Under the pieces are notes generated by a model that did not search any database, was not told where the DNA came from, and saw only the letters and a program-made list of their open reading frames with translations. This document shows positions 32,587-38,590 of a DNA stretch of 38,590 nucleotides, in pieces. Made by a program: the position numbers and the translations under genes. Source of the stretch: Ignavibacteria bacterium (GTDB taxonomy: Bacteria; Bacteroidota; Ignavibacteria; Tepidaquicellales; Tepidaquicellaceae). The stretch spans positions 1 to 38,590 of the forward strand of contig JABAQZ010000035.1 in NCBI GenBank assembly GCA_019187405.1. Direction: 5' to 3'. Positions within the stretch are counted from its first letter, which is position 1. The number at the start of each line of letters is the position of its first letter.

Positions 32587-32842
32587 TAGTGTATTAATAA
32601 AGTCACGAACAAAAGGATGGGATCAGATCAAGCTTTTTAATACAATTCAGGATCTTAGCGGTTCATACTTTGCCAGGATATATTCCAACAGCGACACAAT
32701 TTCAATTTCATTTTACAGCCGACCAAACCTTGAATTTGTATGTAAATGGAAATTTCAAAAACACTTTTATAACACTGAATTAAAAAATTTATTCAACAAA
32801 CATAACTCCGTCAATTTGACGGGAAAGGAGATTGCAACATGA
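32579..32842 (+). CDS. Small early protein in the place of MuB
   Basis: The product has 87 residues, basic and beta-rich (SYFARIYSNSDTISISFYSR, LEFVCKWKFQKHFYN). It overlaps the transposase by 8 bp and the next gene by 4 bp. In Mu this position holds the MuB ATPase, but this protein has no Walker motif and is far too small. Its function is unknown. Confidence 0.62.
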   Translation: MSDSVLIKSRTKGWDQIKLFNTIQDLSGSYFARIYSNSDTISISFYSRPNLEFVCKWKFQKHFYNTELKNLFNKHNSVNLTGKEIAT

Positions 32843-33207
32843 ATACCGGAATAGCTAAAGTCGCTTTAAATGGCGGAACACTTGTCAAAGTTCAGCAAGG
32901 AGAAAATGGCAAGCTTGTTCCAAAGAAAAAACTTATACAGAAGTACATTGAACTCCAGTCGAGGATACTGGATGCGCATGACGAGATCAAAGCCAGCAAA
33001 GCTAAAGCAAAGGCGTTAAGAAAGGCATTATCTCTAACAGAAACAGGTAAGAAGCTCATTGACTTAGGTCAGAAGAAAACCTCTGCAATAAAAACCATGC
33101 TACAATATGAGACACGGATGCAGCAGCTGCTTGAAGATGCTGAAGACATGGGAGTCGATATTAAAAGTGATCTTAAAAAAATAAAAGCAGTAGAAATCGG
33201 AGACTAA
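32839..33207 (+). CDS. Coiled-coil early protein
   Basis: The product has 122 residues, very Lys-rich and helical (about 28-110, with SKAKAKALRKALSL and MLQYETRMQQLLEDAEDMG). It is probably an oligomeric DNA- or protein-binding helper. No family is recognised. It overlaps the preceding gene by 4 bp. Confidence 0.62.
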   Translation: MNTGIAKVALNGGTLVKVQQGENGKLVPKKKLIQKYIELQSRILDAHDEIKASKAKAKALRKALSLTETGKKLIDLGQKKTSAIKTMLQYETRMQQLLEDAEDMGVDIKSDLKKIKAVEIGD

Positions 33208-33212
33208 ACATT

Positions 33213-33407
33213 ATGGGTGAGAATTATAAGGCGATCGCATTTGCCTACAGAGATTACAAGCGGAGGAGAAAGCTTAATTACCGGAGAAAGCATGGTTTTA
33301 GAAGATTTCTTAAACTTGTCGGACTGATATTATTCATCGCAATAATAATATGGCTCATTCACGACACAATTATATATATATTAGAGAGTTTAGAGAGAAA
33401 TGTTTAA
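33213..33407 (+). CDS. Small basic single-pass membrane protein
   Basis: The product has 64 residues. A basic N-terminus (about 10-33, YRDYKRRRKLNYRRKHGFRR) is followed by one transmembrane helix (about 35-57, LVGLILFIAIIIWLIHDTII). The positive-inside rule puts the N-terminus in the cytoplasm. It overlaps the next gene by 8 bp. Function unknown; early membrane proteins of phages often act in exclusion. Confidence 0.6.
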   Translation: MGENYKAIAFAYRDYKRRRKLNYRRKHGFRRFLKLVGLILFIAIIIWLIHDTIIYILESLERNV

Positions 33408-33933
33408 AGGATATAAATCAGAGCGTGCTTATTACAATGCTAAGATACACGGCATGGCTTGTATAATTTATTCTGAGGGTGCGGACGACTTTCTGAGGGA
33501 AAGCATCACACAAATTATAAATCGCCGGCCGGCATCACTGCTATTTGAGAATAAGAATAGTGATGGGGGTGTTTCAAGCTTGACGGATCAGGAGGCTAAA
33601 AGCTTCTTCAATGAATTACTGGCTGTCACGAAAAGAGTGAAGGCAAACATGGAAACAACCGGTGCGCTGCTTGGAGTCAAAACTAATCAAATGACAGATG
33701 TTCAGCGCAAGAAAATAATAAAGCTTACCCGCTATATATTTAAATGGTCAATCGATGTAAGCTTTTCTAAGATCACCGAATATTGTCCAGATCTTCTCAA
33801 ACGTCTCACAACCTGGCAAATAAAGAATACAAAGATTCAACCTCTATTCAATTTAATCAGCCGCACTCAGGCGGATCATATAATCAAAATTCTCGAACAG
33901 ATCGAGAAAAGGAATAAGAATGAAAAAAATTAA
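33400..33933 (+). CDS. GemA-like early protein, first paralogue
   Basis: The product has 177 residues. The C-terminal part (about 98-175) starts MTDVQRKKIIKLTRYIFKW, then YCPDLLKRLTTWQI and HIIKILEQIEKRN. It is clearly related to the product of 36028-36432, which has MTDAQHKKIIALFTNELGW, TCPDIINRL and KIINVL in the same order. The pattern resembles Mu GemA (gp16-like), which modulates host gene expression and DNA gyrase-linked functions. The first 95 residues are unique to this copy. The coding sequence contains an exact 15-bp copy of the prophage end site at 33540-33554. Confidence 0.58.
   Translation: MFKGYKSERAYYNAKIHGMACIIYSEGADDFLRESITQIINRRPASLLFENKNSDGGVSSLTDQEAKSFFNELLAVTKRVKANMETTGALLGVKTNQMTDVQRKKIIKLTRYIFKWSIDVSFSKITEYCPDLLKRLTTWQIKNTKIQPLFNLISRTQADHIIKILEQIEKRNKNEKN
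33540..33554 (+). repeat. End-type site GCTATTTGAGAATAA inside a coding sequence
   Basis: It is identical over 15 bp to 5760-5774 and 21844-21858 and has the same orientation. It encodes LLFENK in frame here, so chance is possible, but a 15-bp match is not expected at random in 38 kb. Confidence 0.45.
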
Positions 33934-33972
33934 CACAGCTTTATTAAGAATCCGAATTCGAGGAGAGCAGAA

Positions 33973-34162
33973 ATGAGAAAGCGTAAAGAGAGGTTAAGTG
34001 AAACAATCATGCGACTCGCTTCAATAACTGACGGGTTAATTAAAGGAAACCTCAAAACTAAGGAAAGAGGATGCTGCAATAGTCCTTGATAACCTGATTC
34101 ATAATTTAGAAGCTTTAAGATTCCCAAGAAACAATTATCATAACACAATTCAAAAACCTTAA
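33973..34162 (+). pseudogene. Small early gene split by a +1 frameshift
   Basis: An ATG at 33973 with AGGAG 8 bp upstream opens MRKRKERLSETIMRLASITD but stops after 38 codons. The +1 frame then continues with protein-like sequence (LRKEDAAIVLDNLIHNLEAL ...) to TAA at 34162, right before Gam. Removing one A from the AAAA run at 34054-34057 joins both parts to a 62-residue helical protein. It is either a recent frameshift mutation, a sequencing error or a programmed shift. No family is recognised. Confidence 0.55.
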
Positions 34163-34172
34163 ATCAAATAAA

Positions 34173-34742
34173 ATGGAAAAAACTAAATTAAAGATCACAC
34201 CATCGTCAGTAGCAGAAATAATTATGAAACCAATTCAACAAAAGTATGGTGTAAGAATAGAAAGCTGGGCTGATGTTAATTCGGAATTACCGGGATTACG
34301 GAAACGTGATCTGCAAAGACTTGAACTTCAAAGAAAATACGATGACGGTGTTTTAACGCTTCAAAAAAAATACATAGATCCTCAACAGAATGTAGTAGAT
34401 GAGATAGATTATGTGAAATTGAAGATCCGTGAGTTCTGTGACAAGAACCGTCACGAAATGGATAACAGGATGAAGAAGGTACTTAAGAATGGTGAAGTGT
34501 ATTATCGTGTCAAGCCAAAGAGCCTTGTGATCTTGAAGGATCTGAATCCTGCTGTGATCATTGCCAAGATCAAGGCGCTCGGCAAGAAGTATGCTGACAA
34601 ATACATCCGCACTAAAAGCGAGATAGATAAAGACGGCATTAAGAAAGACCTGAACGAGATGAAGATTGATGAAAAGTTTATCAACAAGTTAGGTTTAGAA
34701 ACAAAGCAGGAAGAAGGTTTTTACGTTCAACCGAATCCTTAA
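34173..34742 (+). CDS. gam: Gam-like host-nuclease inhibitor
   Basis: The product has 189 residues (Mu Gam has 174). It is helical with KYDDGVLTLQKKYIDPQQNV (about 58-77), LKIREFCDKNRHEM (about 86-99), GEVYYRVKPKSLVI (about 109-122) and KALGKKYADKYIRTKSEIDKDGIK, ending in LGLETKQEEGFYVQPN. The coiled coil followed by a G-x-v-x-W/Y-R-x-x-P beta hairpin and the final I-K-x-x-E-x-F-x-I/V-x-P pattern are those of the Mu Gam family. It binds ends of linear DNA as a Ku-like dimer and blocks RecBCD-type exonucleases. It is separated from the transposase by six early genes. Confidence 0.88.
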   Translation: MEKTKLKITPSSVAEIIMKPIQQKYGVRIESWADVNSELPGLRKRDLQRLELQRKYDDGVLTLQKKYIDPQQNVVDEIDYVKLKIREFCDKNRHEMDNRMKKVLKNGEVYYRVKPKSLVILKDLNPAVIIAKIKALGKKYADKYIRTKSEIDKDGIKKDLNEMKIDEKFINKLGLETKQEEGFYVQPNP

Positions 34743-34754
34743 ACGGTTTAATTG

Positions 34755-35117
34755 ATGGAGCTGCTCAAGCGACAAGTCCTTAAGTGCGTCAAATCTCATA
34801 ATGATGTACTTCCCATTAAGTCTGAAGAACTTGAGCAGCTGTTTGGCGTTAAGGGACCGTCGATTAGAAATATTATAAGACAACTTAGAAGAACCGGACA
34901 CCCGATCGCTGAGAGTAATAAAGGTTATTATTATGCTGACAGCTTCGAAATGATCCGTGACACAGTCGAAGATCTTGAAGGGAGAGCAAAAAGCCTGCTT
35001 AAGACTGCAGGCTGTCTAAGGAGGAGATTTGCTAAACAATCCAGCGGCAAAAGTCTGAAGAGAACGGCAACAAACAACTTAATACGAAAAACTGAACAGC
35101 AAAGACTATTTGAATGA
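34755..35117 (+). CDS. Winged-helix DNA-binding protein
   Basis: The product has 120 residues from the ATG at 34755 (a TTG lies one codon before). A winged-helix fold is visible at about 5-55 (RQVLKCVKSHNDVLPIKSEE, FGVKGPSIRNIIRQLRRTG, PIAESNKGYYYAD). A basic helical tail follows (about 75-115). It is probably a regulator of phage genes. It overlaps the next gene by 4 bp. Confidence 0.66.
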   Translation: MELLKRQVLKCVKSHNDVLPIKSEELEQLFGVKGPSIRNIIRQLRRTGHPIAESNKGYYYADSFEMIRDTVEDLEGRAKSLLKTAGCLRRRFAKQSSGKSLKRTATNNLIRKTEQQRLFE

Positions 35118-35623
35118 ATCGTACTCAGATTTGTGAGATACTTAATATAAGTAAAGCAACTATCAGCTATGTATTGAGTGGACGCAGAAACTCTCCACTC
35201 GCTCCAAAAATAAAATATTTGCTGCAATTTGAAGACAACTTTGAGGATATTGTTAGAGATCCTGCATTCGGAGAGCTGTGTGAATTTGTTATTAAGCGAG
35301 CTGCGACACGCAAGGAGCATAAAGAGGTTGATCTTGCAATTAACGGGAGGAATCTGAGAAAGTTTTTGATGAATGATTTCGATCAAAACGATTTACAGCA
35401 TTCAGTACTTGTGATGTTTGATAAGACATCATACATTGATCGAAAGATGAAGGAATTCATAAACAGTAAACAACTTGAAACCATGTGCGACATTGGAATG
35501 CGTTCAACAAAGAAAGCTTCGGTTCGCGCCATGGCTAACACTCTTAAAATAATTCACCAGGAATTCTGGAAACCTAAAATCAACCCTAAAGATGAAGTGT
35601 CCGAAGTGCGGAGCGGAGGATAA
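35114..35623 (+). CDS. Helix-turn-helix early protein
   Basis: The product has 169 residues. The N-terminus is a LacI/XRE-type helix-turn-helix (about 1-30, MNRTQICEILNISKATISYV, then LSGRRNSP). The remainder is helical with no recognised domain (about 40-160). It could be the late-gene activator, the role of Mor or C in Mu, but its helix-turn-helix lies at the other end, so this is only a suggestion. Its 3' end overlaps the zinc-ribbon gene by 32 bp. Confidence 0.62.
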   Translation: MNRTQICEILNISKATISYVLSGRRNSPLAPKIKYLLQFEDNFEDIVRDPAFGELCEFVIKRAATRKEHKEVDLAINGRNLRKFLMNDFDQNDLQHSVLVMFDKTSYIDRKMKEFINSKQLETMCDIGMRSTKKASVRAMANTLKIIHQEFWKPKINPKDEVSEVRSGG

Positions 35624-35810
35624 TACAGTAATCGATACAAGGAAGTATAATACTGTTATTAGTCGTGTACGACTTTGCGAGAAGTGTCAGCATATATTCT
35701 CTACTAAAGAAAACATCGACTCTGATTTCAGTCATTCGGGATATAATAAACGGTCGAATAATCAGCCTGACGATCAGTGCGAGTTGTTTGATCCTATGGA
35801 GGAAAATTAA
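35592..35810 (+). CDS. NrdR-like zinc-ribbon protein
   Basis: The product has 72 residues. Cys3, Cys6, Cys29 and Cys32 form a zinc ribbon of NrdR type (MKCPKCGAEDNTVIDTRKYN, then RVRLCEKCQHIFSTKE). NrdR is a repressor of ribonucleotide reductase genes, but the ATP-cone domain is absent here, so this is only the DNA-binding half. A short tail follows with an acidic end. It may regulate phage or host genes. It overlaps the gene before it by 32 bp in another frame and the gene after it by 1 bp. Confidence 0.76.
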   Translation: MKCPKCGAEDNTVIDTRKYNTVISRVRLCEKCQHIFSTKENIDSDFSHSGYNKRSNNQPDDQCELFDPMEEN

Positions 35811-36046
35811 TGGCAATTGAATTTACAGGATCGTCGGGCAATTGGCAATTGCAACCAGGCGACATACTTGTTTTTAAATTTTCAGAGAAAACTATTCTGA
35901 AAGGATTAGTGAAAAAAGTTTTTAATAGTAAAGCCCTCGTTCAAATCGGTGAGGGTGAGGGAAGTTTTTTAATGAAAGTTAAAAAGTGTTCTATGATTTC
36001 AGCAGAGCAGGCGAAAGAGAATAATCAGTGGCTAAGGATGACATAA
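35810..36046 (+). CDS. Small early hypothetical protein
   Basis: The product has 78 residues and is beta-rich (GDILVFKFSEKTILKGLVKK, ALVQIGEGEGSFLMKVKK), like a small SH3-type barrel. It overlaps the next gene by 19 bp. No family is recognised. Confidence 0.6.
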   Translation: MAIEFTGSSGNWQLQPGDILVFKFSEKTILKGLVKKVFNSKALVQIGEGEGSFLMKVKKCSMISAEQAKENNQWLRMT

Positions 36047-36432
36047 AGCAACAGGATTGGTTTGAGTTTGACAAGCTGATGGAAGAATTCGGACGCTCTT
36101 TAATAACAAATCCTTCGCATAATTTAGACATAGAGATCAAGCGTCACATATACGGTCCCGACAGTATGACAGATGCACAGCACAAAAAAATAATTGCATT
36201 ATTTACAAACGAACTCGGCTGGGGATCATATCATGCATTCAAATTCATGCTGAGGACATGTCCGGATATAATAAATAGACTTAGGCAACAGGCATTAACC
36301 GAAACAGACCTGAGAGAACTCTATAAGGTCATTAAAAAGAAAGAGGCGAGTAAAATCATAAATGTCTTGAGTGCTATTAGTAAAAGGCGAAAATTAAAAA
36401 ATCGGATGATGGAATTCATTAAATTCAGTTGA
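36028..36432 (+). CDS. GemA-like early protein, second paralogue
   Basis: The product has 134 residues from a GTG start that overlaps the gene before by 19 bp. The core (about 49-125) has MTDAQHKKIIALFTNELGW, TCPDIINRLRQQAL and ASKIINVLSAISKRR. This matches the C-terminal half of the protein at 33400-33933 and the general pattern of Mu GemA-type proteins. It is the last gene before the right end. Why two copies exist is unclear; a duplication with divergence is likely. Confidence 0.6.
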   Translation: MAKDDIKQQDWFEFDKLMEEFGRSLITNPSHNLDIEIKRHIYGPDSMTDAQHKKIIALFTNELGWGSYHAFKFMLRTCPDIINRLRQQALTETDLRELYKVIKKKEASKIINVLSAISKRRKLKNRMMEFIKFS

Positions 36433-36692
36433 TTAGTATTGCACTTTTGCACTGAACAGCAAAAACTAACTGCACTGCACTAACCCCAGCTTTAAAAATA
36501 AATCAAAATTAAATTATTTGCGAATCGATTAGTTGAGTTTGATAGGTTATTCTCATTTATCGTCGTTAAGTGGGTTGAATTTCTTTTTATTTTTGCGGAT
36601 TTTCGCCAAATATATTCTCAAATACCGTTGTTCAATAGTATATTTAAAAACAAATTTTATATTATTTCAAAAAATTTATTACGGAGGAAAAC
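36433..36692. other. Right prophage end and junction with host DNA
   Basis: This 260-bp gap holds the right end of the element up to 36634 and then 58 bp of host DNA before the next start codon. Repeats of TGCAC occur at 36441-36480. I see no gene in it. Confidence 0.6.
36548..36634 (-). repeat. Prophage right (L-type) end with two transposase-type sites
   Basis: Read inwards on the minus strand the end starts with TG (36634-36633). Site 1 is TATTTGAGAATA at 36624-36613 and site 2 is AACGACGATAAATGAGAATA at 36567-36548. Site cores are 65 bp apart, compared with 23 bp at the left end, like the spaced L sites of Mu. The 8 nt between TG and site 1 are AACAACGG. Confidence 0.78.
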
Positions 36693-38375
36693 ATGCTGAA
36701 ATATGTAATATTTCTATTTTTAATTTCTTCAACATCATTTTCACAAGACTATTTCATCGGAAAGCATGAAACGTCGGTTTTAGAAAACGGTATTCTGAAA
36801 AAGAAAACAATTCTCAACCCTCAGCCTAATCCTGAATTTAAAAACATTCATAAAAATACCGGCGATGTAACAAGTAATCAGCAGCAGAATGCTCCTGCCG
36901 CATCAACTATCAGGTGGAATTTCAATGACCCTGCTGCTATTGGCGATTTTTCACTTGTGAGCGGCAATGGAAAGTACTGTGTTACAAGCTGGAATCTAAA
37001 CAGTAAGAGAATTTCTTTTTATAACAGTCAGAGCGGAAATCTGTTGTGGGAATATACTACCGATCCGCTTGGTTATCTGAATTTCATCAGCATTTCAGAT
37101 ACCGGCGGCGTAATTGCTCTCGGCTCTTATCATAATGTTATGCTTTTTAATAATTCAAGCAACACTCCTTTTTTTAATTTCGATCTTACTCAACTTGCTG
37201 ATACTGGTATTGCAACTTTTGTTGATATTTCAAAGAACGGACAGTTTCTTGTTTGCTGCGCATCAAGAAATGACTCAAGTACGATTTTCGGATTTAATTC
37301 ATCTTCGACGGTTCCGCTGTGGAAAACCAGACTTCATCCGACCGTAACTACGGGAGGAGGATCTATTCAGGGAATAAAAATGTCGGGTAATGATTCGCTG
37401 CTGATTGTAAATACCTATGCCGAATTTTATGTGATGAATGCATTTACGGGACAGATAATATACAACGGGCTGATAAATCCTTCCACGCCAAGCAACGGAA
37501 CACAGGCGATTCAGGGAATCAGCGGAGACGGAAGCATTATCGCAACTATAAATTACACCGGTAATCTCAGAGTGTATCAGAGAAGCGGGTCAACTTATAC
37601 TTTTCTCTGGCAAAATACCGAGCCGCCCGGAACTTATTACAACTGGTACACATGCGTCGATATTACTTATGACGGAAGTTATATTTCAGCAGGCACATTG
37701 AATTTTATTACCTCGAGTTCTTATGACGGAAAAGTAAAAGTATTTAAGAGAACCGGTTCCGGGGTTCCGGAATGGACTTACACGGGATGCGGCGATGAAG
37801 TAACGGGACTATCATTTTCAAAAAGCGGAAATATACTGGCGGCATCTTCATGGGGAGATTTTAATGGAATGACTGATGACCTTTATATTTTCAAGACCTT
37901 TCTCGGAGGTGTACCGATATATAAGCTGAGCACAAGCGGCTCGCTGTTTTACTGCAATACATCAAACGACGGAAGGACTGTGATTTCCAGCGGCAAGGCA
38001 GTTCATGCAAGACAATTTGGCAGCGGGGGATTGGTTTACAACATTGATGTTGACACAAGCGAAGTTCCCACATCAATAAGCGGAAACACCGGGATAATAT
38101 CTGATTATGTATTGAATCAAAATTACCCGAATCCTTTCAATCCTTCTACAAAGATAAGCTACGCAATTCCGAAGGAAGGATTTGTAACGCTGAAGATATA
38201 TGACGTACTCGGTAAGGAAGTAATGACGCTTGTGAATGAAACAAAGCAGGCGGGATATTACGAAGTTGAATTCAGTTCGGAATCCGCCGCAGGCAGGCTT
38301 GCAAGCGGAATTTATTTTTACAAACTTGAAACGGGTAGCTTCAAAGAGACAAAGCTGATGATAATGATAAAATAA
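36693..38375 (+). CDS. Secreted beta-propeller-like protein with a T9SS sorting domain
   Basis: The product has 560 residues. A signal peptide spans 1-18 (MLKYVIFLFLISSTSFSQ). Residues about 70-440 contain repeats of the type F.SISDTGGVIALGSY, GNGKYCVTSWNLNSKR and ISGDGSIIATINYTGNLRVY, which resemble WD40/PQQ-type propeller blades. Residues 477-560 are a T9SS type A C-terminal domain (NYPNPFNPSTKISYA, IYDVLGKEVMTLVNET, LASGIYFYKLETG), which directs export through the outer membrane and is then removed. The ribosome binding site is good (GGAGG 8 bp before the ATG). It is a host gene. The prophage ends 58 bp upstream of it, so its promoter may be displaced. Confidence 0.9.
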   Translation: MLKYVIFLFLISSTSFSQDYFIGKHETSVLENGILKKKTILNPQPNPEFKNIHKNTGDVTSNQQQNAPAASTIRWNFNDPAAIGDFSLVSGNGKYCVTSWNLNSKRISFYNSQSGNLLWEYTTDPLGYLNFISISDTGGVIALGSYHNVMLFNNSSNTPFFNFDLTQLADTGIATFVDISKNGQFLVCCASRNDSSTIFGFNSSSTVPLWKTRLHPTVTTGGGSIQGIKMSGNDSLLIVNTYAEFYVMNAFTGQIIYNGLINPSTPSNGTQAIQGISGDGSIIATINYTGNLRVYQRSGSTYTFLWQNTEPPGTYYNWYTCVDITYDGSYISAGTLNFITSSSYDGKVKVFKRTGSGVPEWTYTGCGDEVTGLSFSKSGNILAASSWGDFNGMTDDLYIFKTFLGGVPIYKLSTSGSLFYCNTSNDGRTVISSGKAVHARQFGSGGLVYNIDVDTSEVPTSISGNTGIISDYVLNQNYPNPFNPSTKISYAIPKEGFVTLKIYDVLGKEVMTLVNETKQAGYYEVEFSSESAAGRLASGIYFYKLETGSFKETKLMIMIK

Positions 38376-38425
38376 TGATCAATGATCAATGTTCAATTGT
38401 ATTATTAAGTTTGCTAATGTTTAGA
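38376..38425. other. Short spacer after the T9SS gene with AATGATC repeats
   Basis: AATGATC occurs twice, followed by AATGTTC and AATTGTA, directly after the stop codon. It looks like a diverged start of the tandem repeat that follows. No terminator hairpin was seen. Confidence 0.4.
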
Positions 38426-38590
38426 ATTGCACATTGTAAATTGTAAATTGCACATTGCACATTGCACATTGTAAATTGCACATTGTAAATTGCACATTGT
38501 AAATTGCACATTGTAAATTGCACATTGTAAATTGCACATTGTAAATTGCACATTGTAAATTGCACATTGTAAATTGCACATTGTAAATTG
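38426..38590 (+). repeat. 7-bp tandem repeat (ATTGCAC / ATTGTAA), continues beyond window
   Basis: There are 23 full 7-bp units and 4 further bases to the window edge, with no interruption. Two unit types, A = ATTGCAC and B = ATTGTAA, are arranged A B B A A A B and then strictly alternate as a 14-bp period. The total length cannot be seen. Confidence 0.95.

Larger units (their letters stand above)
5752..36634. mobile_element. Complete Mu-like transposable prophage (about 30.9 kb)
   Basis: The element holds a DDE transposase, Gam, a repressor/Ner switch, GemA-like proteins, Mu-type portal, gpF, gpG and gp36, terminase, protease, capsid, tail genes and a terminal methyltransferase. The ends are set by sequence: TG at 5752-5753 and CA at 36633-36634, each 8 nt outside an inverted copy of TATTTGAGAATA, with a second inverted pair of sites further in (19 of 20 bases identical). 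The two sites are 23 bp apart at the left end and 65 bp apart at the right. In Mu the R end has adjacent sites and the L end has spaced sites, so the methyltransferase side here corresponds to Mu R. The flanks show no exact 5-bp duplication. The 7 bp outside each end match at 6 positions (ATATTAT and ATAGTAT). Confidence 0.9.

Noticed and set aside
35114-35623. Mor/C-type late activator
   Set aside because: Its helix-turn-helix is N-terminal, while Mor and C carry it at the C-terminus; kept only as a possible regulator.
5609-36535. 8-bp direct repeat ATTAGTTG at 5609-5616 and 36528-36535 as attachment-site duplication
   Set aside because: An 8-bp match between two AT-rich gaps of this size is expected by chance, and the TG/CA ends with shared inverted sites at 5752 and 36634 fit far better.
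38426-38590. CRISPR array
   Set aside because: Units are 7 bp and contiguous with no spacers, and no cas gene is present, so it is a simple tandem repeat.

Overview
The window is most likely chromosome of an Ignavibacteria-like member of the Bacteroidota/Chlorobi group, carrying one complete Mu-like transposable prophage. The host assignment rests on a type IX secretion (T9SS) C-terminal sorting domain of the NYPNPFNPST kind at the end of the gene at 36693-38375, an AT-rich genome, and a secreted subtilisin with a start typical of this group. The taxon is inference; no ribosomal or marker gene lies in the window.

Host left flank (1-5751): a secreted S8 protease on the minus strand, cut by the window edge, an AT-rich gap of 577 bp, and two large membrane proteins of GT-C/DUF6056 type in one direction. 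Host right flank (36635-38590): a secreted T9SS-sorted beta-propeller-like protein, followed by a 7-bp tandem repeat that runs off the window.

Prophage (about 5752-36634, 30.9 kb): both ends start with 5'-TG, followed exactly 8 nt later by TATTTGAGAATA, with a second shared site AACGRCGATAAATGAGAATA further in. Left to right: (i) a leftward late module with an adenine methyltransferase at the extreme end, secreted proteins, tail fibre, tail tip proteins, tape measure, a tail chaperone pair joined by a -1 frameshift, a probable tail tube, a holin and spanin-like pair, an initiator-type tRNA, the major capsid, and a protease/scaffold; (ii) a 0.7-kb non-coding centre with helically phased GTTRACA repeats and copies of end-type sequences; (iii) a rightward head and packaging module with portal, gp36, gpF, gpG and the terminases; (iv) a repressor/Ner switch with palindromic operators; (v) a rightward early module with a DDE transposase, Gam, two GemA-like paralogues, DNA-binding proteins and a zinc ribbon, which ends at the right end.

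Compared with Mu, the early and packaging modules are inverted relative to the tail module. The tail looks non-contractile (siphovirus-like) and no MuB ATPase is visible. The most novel signals are the end-type sites repeated at the genome centre, the phased repeat array around them, and the initiator-like tRNA inside the late operon.
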